Under the pieces are notes generated by a model. The model did not search any database. It had not been told where the DNA came from and was given only the letters and a program-made list of their open reading frames with translations. A stretch of DNA of 64,000 nt from Protula sp. h YS-2021 (lineage: Eukaryota; Annelida; Polychaeta; Sabellida; Serpulidae): positions 29,350,445 to 29,414,444 of the forward strand of contig OX457028.1 of assembly GCA_949752745.1 (NCBI GenBank), in the 5' to 3' direction. Position 1 is the first letter of the stretch. Each line of letters begins with the position of its first letter. This document shows positions 14,738-23,012 of the stretch, one piece after another. The position numbers and the translations under genes were made by a program.

Positions 14738-17700
14738 TTTGAGAAATATTAGAAAATGTGCTTCACCCCGTTGGCTGGACGCATTTGAAAGTCAGTGCTT
14801 ACCCATCACAACCTATCACAGCCGGTTTCGCCTGGAAAAGGCTTCAAGCTCGAGTTGGGAGCTGCTTCGGAAAATATGGACTTCTCATTTAGCTCAGTTT
14901 ATGCTTTGAAAAGACAACAATGTGTTCACATTTGCATGTTTATTTATGTGAAAATTTGCACAAAAATTTGTTGAAACCCGTTCCTTCGGCTTGTAAACCT
15001 CTGAAAAGAAAACAACTCGTTGGATATTCTGTACTACAGTGCAGTTGGCAGGAACAGTTGCTGTTTAGTCAATAGATTTAGCTTTATGCTCCGTGATTTA
15101 GTGAGCGATTTGGGCGCTTTACGTGTTTGGATGTTTCGCCTTTCTTTTAAAAAAAATGCATGATTTTTTATGTGTAAGGGCATCCACTGAAGTGCGGGCA
15201 TTAGCACCAGAAAGCTTCGCTCAGATTTATCCTAATTTGGAACCCATTTTAGCTATGTTATTACTTGGTGTACTTCATGTTACCTAATGTGATACTTGCT
15301 ATGGCATGCTCTTGATTTGTCTTTGATCTGCCACCAGGGACAACCTGGCCTCGATGCACCCTGCCCGATAGGGGATAACGGCCTTCCCGTCCCCGGGTGC
15401 GGGATAAACAGGTATAATAATGGCGGGCTGCCCAACAGGCGTCAGGTGGGTCATAGTTGACGGACATGTGCGATAAGTAATCCCACAGAAGTTCAATATG
15501 GAGCCTATTGAACGCCTAGTGTAACCCCTATTCTCGTAAATCTTGCGTCTTGGGCCATTACAATTGTATTGCTTCTGTTAAGTGTGATGTTTACTGATTA
15601 CATCTTTGACTTCGATATTATACAAACCTTAATTTCGGGTGGAACTGAGGTAAAGCAACACCAAAATGAGGCTTTCACCCCCCCCTCCCCCTCCCCCTCC
15701 CCACCCTCAGAGAGGTGGGAGGGGGCATCACGTTCAAATTGGTTATCATAGGTGTCCATGACTCGTTAATATGATCCCCAAACGCGGACTGACAATTTTG
15801 AAACATACCCCTTTTTTTAAACAAGCGCGGACACCCTTGGAAAATTATCCCATTAAACGCGGAGGGTCAAATTTAATAAAGAGACACGTCTCTTTTCCCC
15901 GAATTATGTTTTTATGAGTACAGGTGCAACTAGAATGCTACTGCAAAATTAGACAGACTTACACTGAGAGGTTCGTGTGCGCAATTTTGGGGTCCCCATA
16001 TTTATTGGACGCGGAGCGCAGTTCCGAAAGATTCCTCCAGCCCCGCCCCGCCCCGCCTAACAGGCACTCTGCGCGGACCGTCTCTGGCCCCAAAATTACC
16101 ATCCCTCGTTTCCAGCACTTTTTTTTTGACATATATCAAAACACGCTATAACGTGCCCCCACCCTACCCCGCGGGGGTATTTCACGTCGAGTGGGAGATT
16201 ACTGAATTTCACTTTTGAAAAAAAAAAATTTCATGTGCTTTACACTGTATTCCACCAGAGTGACGGTGTTTAAGGTTTATGATGACGTATGTACGTATAA
16301 ATGTTCGTCGTGTTTGAAATGACTTTTACGTAAAGACTTGTGTTAACCGTTGCGGCAGCGGTTGACAACATGGCCACCACGCCGTGGATGTGGCCCGATT
16401 CATGTGCTTATGTGTCTCACAAAATAAGTGTCGACAATGGCTCCAAAACCAAGATTTCTCCTCACAAAGACAATGAAATATGATGTCTTTGTAAGTGCGT
16501 AAAAAAACATGCCCATTAAAAACAGACCCATAATACATTGTTTATTTTATGTTGCGACAGAAAATACTAAACTTGCTTTCGTTGTGCCGAATGTTAGGCA
16601 TGTTGCTTAGTTACTGTTGCCAAAGCACTGTTGGAATTTCAAAGTCAATGTGTATACGTAGTACAATTAAGTACATGTAGTACATTTTGATACTTATAAG
16701 TATAAAGTATGCATCTACAAGCAAATGCAGATCCTTTGTTTCATTTTTTATTTATGTTTTATATCAACGTTTAAACGAGGCACACTTTTATTTTAATTCT
16801 TGAATAAATAAAATACTTTTTCAACGGCATAAGCAGAAGATCTAATGTGGTACACCCGCCCACTTAGATCCCAGTTTGAATGTGAATAGTCAAGTTAATT
16901 GTTCACATAAAACACGGTTTTTCTGGGATTAGAATCGTATTTGTACCAGGCTTTTAAAGTGAACCCCAGATTATCAGATAGCTTCCGAATCTCACCAAAA
17001 TCTGGTAGATGTTTACACCGGTGGGGGGAGGGGTTAGTGTGTGAATTGGAAAGTTTTTGATGATAAATACATGCTCAGAGTGTTGTTATATAAAATTGAA
17101 ACAACAACAACAACAATAACAAAGAAAATGAAAAACAAACCCCCCCCCCTTCAAAAAAAAACAAAACAAAACAAAAAAAAAAAAAAAAAAAAAACTCATG
17201 GTAAAATGGTGGGAGCTGTCTGAAAATGTAACTGTATATACTTATTTTAAATTTTATGTCAAAACGGATTTTGTAGGATGATTTCAGTTTTGTGGCGTTA
17301 ACGAATAATATAATATCTTAACCAGAAATATCCTCGCACAAAAAAAAGAAGTACATTGTTTATATTCAAGCTGAGTCGTTAGAATGTAAAATGCCACAAA
17401 AGTGGTCATCCGATCTTGGGTATTTTATCCTGAGGTTTTTGACCTATTTTTACAAAACTTTCGTTTTAACCACTTCAGTTTTTTTCTCATTAATTTTAAG
17501 TATGCAGTTGTTTTTTTGTTTTTTTTTTCAGTTTTGCATGATCCTCTTCATAACCCATGTTTTGTCTTTCAGCCGAATGGTGCGCTCACAATGATAAACG
17601 GTGATACTAAGCCACGGAGTAGAGATAGAGAGGAACGGTTGCGAAGAAGGGTACATTTCTTTTAACCAGCTTTGTAGATTCGAACTCAGAACTGGTCAAA

Positions 17701-18995
17701 CAACTTCAAATGATCACTTTTTAAATGAAAAAAAAAAAAAAAACTATGAAATACAAGTTTTTGTTGAGATGAAATCTGTGAAGATTTGTGTCTTATTTTG
17801 ATTCAAGAAATAGAACCTAGTAGTGATTAATCGGGGGTCGGGGGTGAGGGAGGGGGGGACTTGCATTCTTGCAGCCAAAACTAGAGTAAAAATTTTCAAT
17901 TCAGCTTCTCACCGAAATTTTTATGCAGGGGAAATTATATTGCAAAACTGGAATTTTATTTGCTGAAATTATTGTGAATCATCCATTGTTGGGTAGAGTA
18001 TCGCCTTTAAAAAACAGCAACCTTGATGTAAATTCAGCACATTATTTGTTAAAAAACTGAACAATGGTGGAACTATTTAAGCGATACTAAAATTACAATC
18101 AAACCCTAGAAGAGATGTGTGAGATCATTTGTGGTTCAGACCATGTATGCCTGAAAAACTAGATGCCAGACAATTACTTCTTTACAAGATATATATTTAA
18201 AGTTTGAAAAAAAAAAACAAGCAACAACTAATTTTTAAATAACAAGAAATACATTGAAAACGCGATTCTGGTTTTGCTATATATGTACCTGCAGTGTCTT
18301 CTTATTCGCGTTTTCAATGCATTGTTTTCGTATTTTCGTGTTCAAAACTGTGCGGTAAAACACGAAGCTTTTCCCTTCGCTGTTTTACGCATAGTCACTT
18401 TCTAAAACCAGCATTCTTCTGAAGTTGTTTCAGATCTATCTTTTCTTGTTCTCAAACAAAAACGCGAAAGAAATAATGCGCTATTTTTTAATATTCCTTT
18501 GAAAAGAAAATCGATTTCAAGAAGAACCCCGATTAAACTATTTCAGCTTCAGTATGTCTGACGTCAAATATTGAGGTAACAAAATTGAAGTTACTGTCTC
18601 AACATTACACTAACAAAAAGCTCATAGAAATTTTAGCTCATTGCCTGACTACGAAAGCAAGTCGTTAAGCCGGCTTCGTTCAAAGTATGCGTAGCTTGTA
18701 AATTGTGATGGATATAAATTTAAGAGAAAGTTCCGTGAAAGACGCTGCACTGGCTTGTCACTGGACACACCTTTGGTAGCGACCGTCTGTTTTAAAACTG
18801 TCTTTTTGATGCAAGAGGGTGATGTTATCCCGCCTCCTGCTCCCCTCCTTCCCCGTCTCCTCTTCCCCCTCCTCGTTCTCTCTCCCCCTTTGTCCCCTCT
18901 CTCTCTCTCTCTCTCTGTCCCTTTCTCCCTCCCTCCCTGTCTCTGTCTATCTCTGTCTCATTGTCGCTCTCCCTAGCTCTCTCTTTCTGTCCCTC

Positions 18996-19056
<61 letters not shown>

Positions 19057-19068
19057 GCTCTCTCTCTG

Positions 19069-19130
<62 letters not shown>

Positions 19131-20646
19131 TCTCTCTGTCTCGCTCTTTCTTTCTAACTGCCATACCTTTCACAATGTTCTATCAGGTGCGGCATGACTT
19201 TTTTAGCAATATGTTTGTTGCATTACGTTTTTATTTGTCTACAATGTAACGCTGTGTTTCCTAAGATATCTTTGTTAGCGTGTATAGTCTTTCAGTTTAC
19301 GAAAGAGAATGTTGTGTTGGGAGGTGGGATTCTGGATCAAAACAGTTAAAACGATGTCGACAAGATTAATATTATTTATTATAAATAATAAGAGGAGATA
19401 CTGACATGTTTTTGGAAAAAAAAATATTTCGTTGAAACTCCTGGTCGCTTTTCAAAACATATAATGCAACTTAATCTATTTAGTTTTCGTTCATATTAGA
19501 CTGTTTAATAATGAGGTAAAGTAAAAGAAAGCTTTTGTTTGGGCTGTTCTGGTGAAAAATACCAATTGCTTGGTACGGAAGATGGGCGTCCTATTGTATT
19601 CATTGAAAATTCTTCAATTTCCTCCAACACGATCCAATTAAAGCGGAATTTATGTTGATGAGAGTGTTGTAGCTGTGTAGTTGAGTCGATCCGGACTGGA
19701 GATCCGGAGATCCGGCACTGCTGTTCCAGTGCTATCATATTGCGGGCGAGAAAAGATATGGATGATACTTTTCAAGCATCGGATCAATCCAACGACAGCT
19801 ATAAGATATTTGTGTGAACAAAAGTAGTTTTTCATCTTGATCTGGCTGTTCCATCTCACGCATCCGGATGCACGATTTTTGTACTTTCATGGCATTTTCT
19901 CTACATTCAGTTCTGCGTGAGCTTTGCTATCGGGGCCATTCCAGTTTTGGCCTATATCTGGAACAAGCCCACCTTATGGAGAAACATAGGCTCTCGCCCA
20001 CCGTCTGTACTGCACAGTTTTTTTATGGAATAGCCCTTTACTAATTCTGCCATGCAGGCATGCCAGCAGAATGTGTAGAGTACTATCAAAGCTATAGACA
20101 TCCCACTTTGTTATGTTATCGTTGCTTCGCCGTTTTTCACACTGACCGTTTTCAAATCAACTCCTTGTTACCTGTTGATTAGAAGTGAGCTCAATTTGAC
20201 GTTTTAAAAAAATCTCATTTGTAAAATGGTTTTAGGTATTATTATTATTATTATCATCATCATTACTATTATTATTATTATTATTATTTACATTCAGTTA
20301 TGAACTGAAATAACATACTGCCGTTGATTTCAAATCTATAAGAATGTCTTCTGGAAACAATTAATTGACGCTGTGCTAGGGCTGTTATTTGGTGTTTGTT
20401 TCCATTCGCAGGGCCAGCGACCGTGATGCGACACCGCGAACAATCATAGTGCGTAGACCTAGAATTGTAGATAATTCAGGGATAGACAGACGGTTGAAAA
20501 GGGAAAGGAAAACAGTGTGTACAATCCTAAAGAAAAAAAAAAAGCAGAAAAAAAAGAGACGACAAAGTTTGAGAGAAAAGGGAGAAGAAAGTGTATTATA
20601 CGCACAGAAGACAGGGACGATGTTGTGTGAATTTGACACGGTATGA
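27..20646 (+). CDS. MACIT-type (transmembrane) collagen gene, 3' part
   Basis: This is the 3' part of a non-fibrillar collagen gene. The visible exons are 27-71, 429-497, 1617-1652, 4557-4601, 6107-6169, 7515-7586, 9839-9874 and 11282-11335, then alternative C-terminal exons at 13840-13923 and 15338-15411 and tail exons at 17573 and 20412. The eight repeat exons total 420 nt, have AG/GT borders and are all phase 0; most begin with a Gly codon. The Gly-X-Y pattern is broken in the first exon. The C-terminal module with GLDAPCP..G..GLP.P.CG resembles the conserved last non-collagenous domain of type XIII/XXIII/XXV collagens, which are type II membrane proteins with an ectodomain that trimerises and can be shed. 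The transmembrane exon would lie left of the window. Type IV collagen was considered because of the interruptions, but no C4 domain follows. Collagen identity is certain; the MACIT subclass rests on recalled C-terminal sequence. Confidence 0.8.
72..428 (+). other. collagen intron
   Basis: This is a 357-nt AT-rich intron. It holds no repeat or open frame that I recognise. Confidence 0.6.
429..497 (+). CDS. collagen Gly-X-Y exon
   Basis: A 69-nt exon, phase 0-0, between cattgtag and gtaact. It starts LP and then runs [19 protein letters not shown] plus IK, with seven uninterrupted Gly-X-Y triplets. It is the most proline-rich triple-helical piece in the window. Its length is not a multiple of 9, because the previous exon donates the Gly of the first triplet. 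Confidence 0.92.
498..1616 (+). other. collagen intron
   Basis: This is a 1.1-kb AT-rich intron. The short open frame near 1087-1290 has no collagen pattern and no splice support. No repeat element is recognised. Confidence 0.6.
1617..1652 (+). CDS. collagen Gly-X-Y exon
   Basis: A 36-nt exon, phase 0-0, between aaacag and gtatga. It reads [12 protein letters not shown], four perfect triplets. Short exons of 27, 36 or 45 nt are usual in non-fibrillar collagen genes. Confidence 0.9.
1653..4556 (+). other. collagen intron
   Basis: This is a 2.9-kb intron of low GC content. The only simple structure is a short CTT run near 1733-1756. I see no coding exon or transposon in it. Confidence 0.6.
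4557..4601 (+). CDS. collagen Gly-X-Y exon
   Basis: A 45-nt exon, phase 0-0, between atgcag and gtaagt. It reads [15 protein letters not shown], five perfect triplets with charged X and Y positions. Confidence 0.92.
4602..6106 (+). other. collagen intron
   Basis: This is a 1.5-kb AT-rich intron. Nothing in it is recognisable beyond short homopolymers. Confidence 0.6.
6107..6169 (+). CDS. collagen Gly-X-Y exon
   Basis: A 63-nt exon, phase 0-0, between taacag and gtatgt. It carries seven perfect triplets, starting [15 protein letters not shown] and ending GLIGPP. Confidence 0.93.
6170..7514 (+). other. collagen intron ending in a (TA)n tract
   Basis: This is a 1.3-kb intron. Its last hundred bases are almost entirely a (TA)n microsatellite (7407-7480), followed by a short TA-rich remnant and tctttaag at the 3' splice site. 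The rest is featureless AT-rich sequence. Confidence 0.65.
7407..7480. repeat. (TA)n microsatellite
   Basis: About 37 pure TA/AT dinucleotide units, ending 34 bases upstream of the 7515 collagen exon. They occupy the place where a branch point and pyrimidine tract would be expected. Confidence 0.97.
7515..7586 (+). CDS. collagen Gly-X-Y exon
   Basis: A 72-nt exon, phase 0-0, between tctttaag and gtaagt. It carries eight perfect triplets, starting [15 protein letters not shown] and ending GYTGDTGPM. The GEKGDKG stretch is a charged helix segment of a type that often stabilises collagen trimers. Confidence 0.93.
8711..8890 (+). pseudogene. unidentified coding-like fragment in an intron
   Basis: An open segment of 59 codons ending in TAA, without an ATG. 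It reads like ordinary protein: mixed charge, [20 protein letters not shown] near its start and [18 protein letters not shown] in the middle. It has no Gly-X-Y pattern, so it is not part of the collagen helix. A cag precedes it and could be a 3' splice site. It could be the relic of a transposon protein or processed gene, or chance. I do not recognise the family. Confidence 0.25.
9570..9652. repeat. (TTA)n microsatellite
   Basis: A run of ATT/TTA trinucleotides with a few interruptions at the left end. It is intronic to the collagen gene. Confidence 0.95.
9839..9874 (+). CDS. collagen Gly-X-Y exon
   Basis: A 36-nt exon, phase 0-0, between ttttcag and gtttgt. It reads [12 protein letters not shown]. 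The donor gtttgt is weaker than those of the other exons. Confidence 0.9.
9875..11281 (+). other. collagen intron
   Basis: This is a 1.4-kb AT-rich intron with poly-T runs. Nothing else is recognised. Confidence 0.6.
11282..11335 (+). CDS. collagen Gly-X-Y exon, lysine-rich
   Basis: A 54-nt exon, phase 0-0, between tcgacag and gtatta. It reads [18 protein letters not shown], six triplets with eight basic residues. This is the last ordinary helix exon before the C-terminal module. The cluster could be a heparin- or integrin-binding site, or a basic patch for proteolysis; that is inference. Confidence 0.92.
11336..13839 (+). other. collagen intron with (GA)n
   Basis: This is a 2.5-kb intron. 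It contains a (GA)n microsatellite at about 12600-12665. The open frames over the GA run are low-complexity artefacts. The open frame at 13411-13659 has no recognised similarity. Confidence 0.6.
12600..12665. repeat. (GA)n microsatellite
   Basis: A run of GA dinucleotides with minor interruptions at both ends. It is intronic. Confidence 0.95.
13840..13923 (+). CDS. alternative C-terminal collagen module, copy A
   Basis: An 84-nt exon, phase 0-0, after ggttgtag and before gtagga. It opens with two collagen triplets (GIPGLD) and continues [20 protein letters not shown], then KE. Two cysteines, the APCP motif and the DGLP motif mark the short C-terminal non-collagenous domain I associate with type XIII/XXIII/XXV collagens. 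Because it is symmetrical it can be skipped or included without a frame change. It can join the 17573 exon in phase 0, or be followed in frame by copy B. See copy B for the comparison. Confidence 0.75.
13924..15337 (+). other. intron between the two C-terminal modules
   Basis: This is a 1.4-kb intron that includes a short direct duplication of tagtcccttgtacgtt at about 14250-14285 and a (TA)n microsatellite at 14668-14735. No further Gly-X-Y exon was seen. Confidence 0.6.
14668..14735. repeat. (TA)n microsatellite
   Basis: About 34 pure TA units between the two duplicated collagen C-terminal exons. Confidence 0.97.
15338..15411 (+). CDS. alternative C-terminal collagen module, copy B
   Basis: A 74-nt exon between ccaccag and gtataa, phase 0 to phase 2. 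It reads [20 protein letters not shown] then CGIN plus two bases of an Arg codon. It shares [15 protein letters not shown] with copy A, 1.4 kb upstream, so the two arose by exon duplication. Unlike copy A it keeps the Gly before the second Cys. Its phase-2 end fits the 20412 exon, where AG+G completes Arg and the frame stays open for 77 more codons. Whether A and B are mutually exclusive or can be joined in tandem cannot be decided from sequence. Confidence 0.75.
15412..17572 (+). other. collagen intron, pyrimidine- and GC-rich patches
   Basis: A 2.2-kb stretch with a CCCCTCC-type run (15679-15705), a relatively GC-rich patch at 15780-16190 with repeated gcgcgga/acgcgga words that looks like old transposon sequence, and poly-C followed by poly-A at 17139-17194. 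No exon is seen. Confidence 0.5.
17573..17665 (+). CDS. putative basic-tail exon A of the collagen gene
   Basis: The sequence tttgtctttcag is a strong 3' splice site. In phase 0, which fits copy A of the module, the frame reads [20 protein letters not shown], then [10 protein letters not shown] and a TAA stop at 17663-17665. A possible donor (AGG followed by gtacat) at 17650 would instead make it an internal 78-nt exon. Reading from copy B (phase 2) gives only a short SRMVRSQ tail. Arg-rich composition is all that can be said of its function. It is supported by the splice site and open frame only. Confidence 0.45.
   Translation, partial: PNGALTMINGDTKPRSRDREERLRRRVHFF
18830..19152. repeat. 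compound (CT)n pyrimidine microsatellite
   Basis: About 320 bases of almost pure pyrimidine on the plus strand: CCTCCT at the left, then (CT)n with regular TCTCTG interruptions. Serine/leucine-rich and Arg/Glu-rich open frames over it are artefacts. Long mirror-symmetric polypyrimidine of this kind can form H-DNA, and transcription would give a long pyrimidine-rich RNA segment. Confidence 0.95.
20236..20289. repeat. (TTA)n microsatellite
   Basis: An interrupted ATT/TTA trinucleotide run upstream of the last collagen exon. Confidence 0.9.
20412..20646 (+). CDS. putative terminal basic-tail exon B of the collagen gene
   Basis: The 3' splice site is tccattcgcag. Joined in phase 2 to module copy B, the frame runs 77 codons: [20 protein letters not shown], a dibasic-rich [12 protein letters not shown] segment, a lysine-rich block, and an acidic-to-neutral end LCEFDTV before TGA at 20644-20646. 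Two further cysteines lie in the tail. A basic tail after the collagen NC domain is not something I know from vertebrate MACITs, whose last domain ends soon after the second Cys. The call rests on splice site, matching phase and open frame, so it could be chance. Confidence 0.45.
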
Positions 20647-20752
20647 TAGGACATGGTTATGTGGATTTGACACTATGGTGAACCATTGTTATGTGGATTT
20701 GACACTATGGTGAAACATTGTTATGTGAATTTGACACTATATTAAAAGATGT
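20620..20752 (+). repeat. 32-bp minisatellite overlapping the stop codon
   Basis: Four units of about 32 bp carrying the core tgtggatttgacactatgg. The first, most divergent unit contains the end of the reading frame (CEFDTV, TGA). The next three lie in the presumed 3' UTR. Confidence 0.85.
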
Positions 20753-21375
20753 TTCTAAAAAAAAAACTACACTGGTGCTTCACATATCAATGAATATTGG
20801 CTGTCTCTGAATGTGTACAGCACTAAAAATAGAAAGGCAATATTTCCAAACCAGTTATCGCATATATTTTTTACGGATACAGAAAATCATAATACATATG
20901 TACTCTACATACCAGACTTTAATATATATGTATAGTCTTTCTGTAATTATCAAATTAAAACTGGTTAGATCTGTAAAGTAAGGTTTAACATCGGGTTGGA
21001 AATTAATTTACTTATTATTGAAATGTTCATGTTTCAGTATTTATTGCTTGAGTGGCTGGGGATAACCTCAGAACATTTTCTGTAAACTTCGGAATATTTG
21101 TGCAATTGACCGTTAGACGCTAGGGTGTTGTTATTTTTATTAGCACTAAATTTGTTGACAATGGTACCTCAGTTATATTGATTTCCATACTGTGTGTATT
21201 AATGGAATATTTTACAACATCGAGCTTCTTGGATCGGTGCCAGTTAACGTCATATTTTCGTTTGCAACAAGGGTCGATTATTCGAATTTCACCGAACCGA
21301 AGGGAAAACTTGAAATTTCGAATATTCGAGGTGTAATGCAAAAAAGATATGTGCTGAAAAATCGTTTGATGAACA

Positions 21376-21381
21376 AATAAA
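21376..21381 (+). terminator. possible poly(A) signal of the collagen gene
   Basis: An AATAAA hexamer 730 bases downstream of the putative TGA at 20646. It is one of the first canonical hexamers on this strand after the stop. No transcript evidence is available. Confidence 0.4.
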
Positions 21382-22316
21382 AAAGAACTGTGTATGTCAC
21401 GTTATCCCCAGGTATTAATACACATAACGGTAATAGCGTTTACACACATCAAAATAAAAAAAAAAACAAACAAAAAAACTGAGAATTACGTTCAGTCGAT
21501 TAATCTCCTGTTAACCTTACAAATTATGTTCCGGTTTGGTTCTTAAAGATGGTTTAAAGCAGTATGAATTATTTGTATGCATTTTAAATTTAATATTAGA
21601 TGCGGCGATTAAGCAGGCACGGGATATGCTTTGTTCGAGTAGAGAGTGTTTATTTTTTATCCGGTAGAGAAAATGCCATGCCATTTTCTGCATGTGATCG
21701 GTTTGTAGAACATGTTGGTCACGTGAAAGTGAAACGGCTAGATTTTGTACAGATGTATGCGTGTACATTATGCAAATGTAAATTTTAAGTGCCTGTCTCT
21801 CTTTGTTTTTTTAAAGGATGAGGTTTTAAAAATATAAGCTTGTTTCGGGCGCTTAAATTTAAAGTAGCGATATAAATGCATTTCTAAAAAAATACAAAGA
21901 CTTTTTTAAAAGTAAAATGTCCAGTAATGACGTAATAACGAGCACTGCGGAAACAAAAGCTGGATAAAACGGCCCTTGCTACTGTCAGCTGTAACAATCA
22001 ATATTCTATTTCTGTAATGAACGAGATTCTACTTTTGTAATGACCAAGACTCTACTTCTTACTATCAAGTATATGGCGCTTGAAATGTGCCATTGCACGG
22101 TTATACAGTAAAACCTCCTTAAAGTAAACACCTCTTAGATGACCAAGAGAGGTCAATTAAATGGAATAAACCAATGTTCACAAATTAGGCGAATTTCACT
22201 GAAGGAGGTTTTCCCTAGTTATGGTTATTACGTTCTGCTAAAATGTTTGAGTGAAAAGTAGTGTTATATTCAGACGAAAATAGCGCAACGTTGGTAAACA
22301 TTTAGCTTACCTCGAC

Positions 22317-22334
22317 CCCCCCCCCCCCCCCCCC
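22317..22334. repeat. poly-C tract
   Basis: An uninterrupted run of C on the plus strand. Similar poly-G/C tracts occur at 28688-28708, 31719-31735, 43277-43288 and 62346-62371. Confidence 0.9.
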
Positions 22335-22855
22335 ACTATTTAGAAGGGTTAAAAATATAACGAAGGAGTGAATTCCTAATTTCAGTGAGTGAAATTCGTG
22401 GAAATGATACTCGTCTGACGTCACGCTATGATTTACTTACCGTGTACTTGTATTTAATGCTGCTTAGTGGAGTACTTGATACTTGTATCAATTCTTGCGA
22501 ATGGTTTCGTTGTAATTTTGATATCTGTACAGCATGTTAATGTTACGATGTAAATTTTGTTTCTTATATTTATGAAAACCACAGAAGCTTGTTTTGTTAC
22601 GGGTGGGGGAGTTTATAGAAAAAGGTCAAACAATGTATGCCAATCAAATGTATCACACACTTAAAACGCTCTATTCTGCCAATGTAGGATACAGAACGTA
22701 TTTAGTAAAAGTTGAGAACTGAAAAAAAAAATACAATACGTATTCGATAACGCGAATCTAACCGAACCGAAGCTGAAGGGCTGCGAGGTATCGTGAAAGT
22801 ACACACTGCTTTATAAAGCACGAAAGCGCTTGCTTACTTTGTGTAACTAAGGTCG

Positions 22856-23012
22856 AATTATTGACTATACAATATACAGTTTTTCATTTGTGATAACAGG
22901 ATTGGGCAAAAAATAAATAAATAAATAAATAAATAAAAACCAGCCACCAGTAATTGTTCGGTCTTACGTGTTATCACAAATAAAAACTATATGTTGTATA
23001 TTCGGTAATTTG
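22856..23012. repeat. foldback / MITE-like inverted repeat
   Basis: Two arms of about 44 bp (22856-22900 and 22968-23012) are near-perfect reverse complements, sharing atttgtgataaca at the loop side. The spacer is about 67 bases and includes an (AAAT)n run. A stem-loop of this size is typical of a small non-autonomous DNA transposon. Confidence 0.75.
22909..22938. repeat. (AAAT)n microsatellite
   Basis: Seven AAAT/TAAA tetranucleotide units in the loop of the 22856-23012 foldback. Confidence 0.9.

Larger units (their letters stand above)
17666..20411 (+). other. intron or 3' region with long CT microsatellite
   Basis: A 2.7-kb stretch that holds poly-A, a small inverted repeat around 18250-18325 (acattgaaaacgcga against tcgcgttttcaatgc), a compound (CT)n/(TCTG)n microsatellite at 18830-19152 and a (TTA)n run at 20236-20289. 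Confidence 0.55.

Noticed and set aside
27..15411. Type IV collagen
   Set aside because: The triple helix is interrupted as in type IV, but it is followed by a short Cys module (APCP..G..GLP.P.CG), and no 12-cysteine C4 domain is present.
18819..19197. Serine/leucine-rich and Arg/Glu-rich frames
   Set aside because: They are translations of a (CT)n microsatellite.
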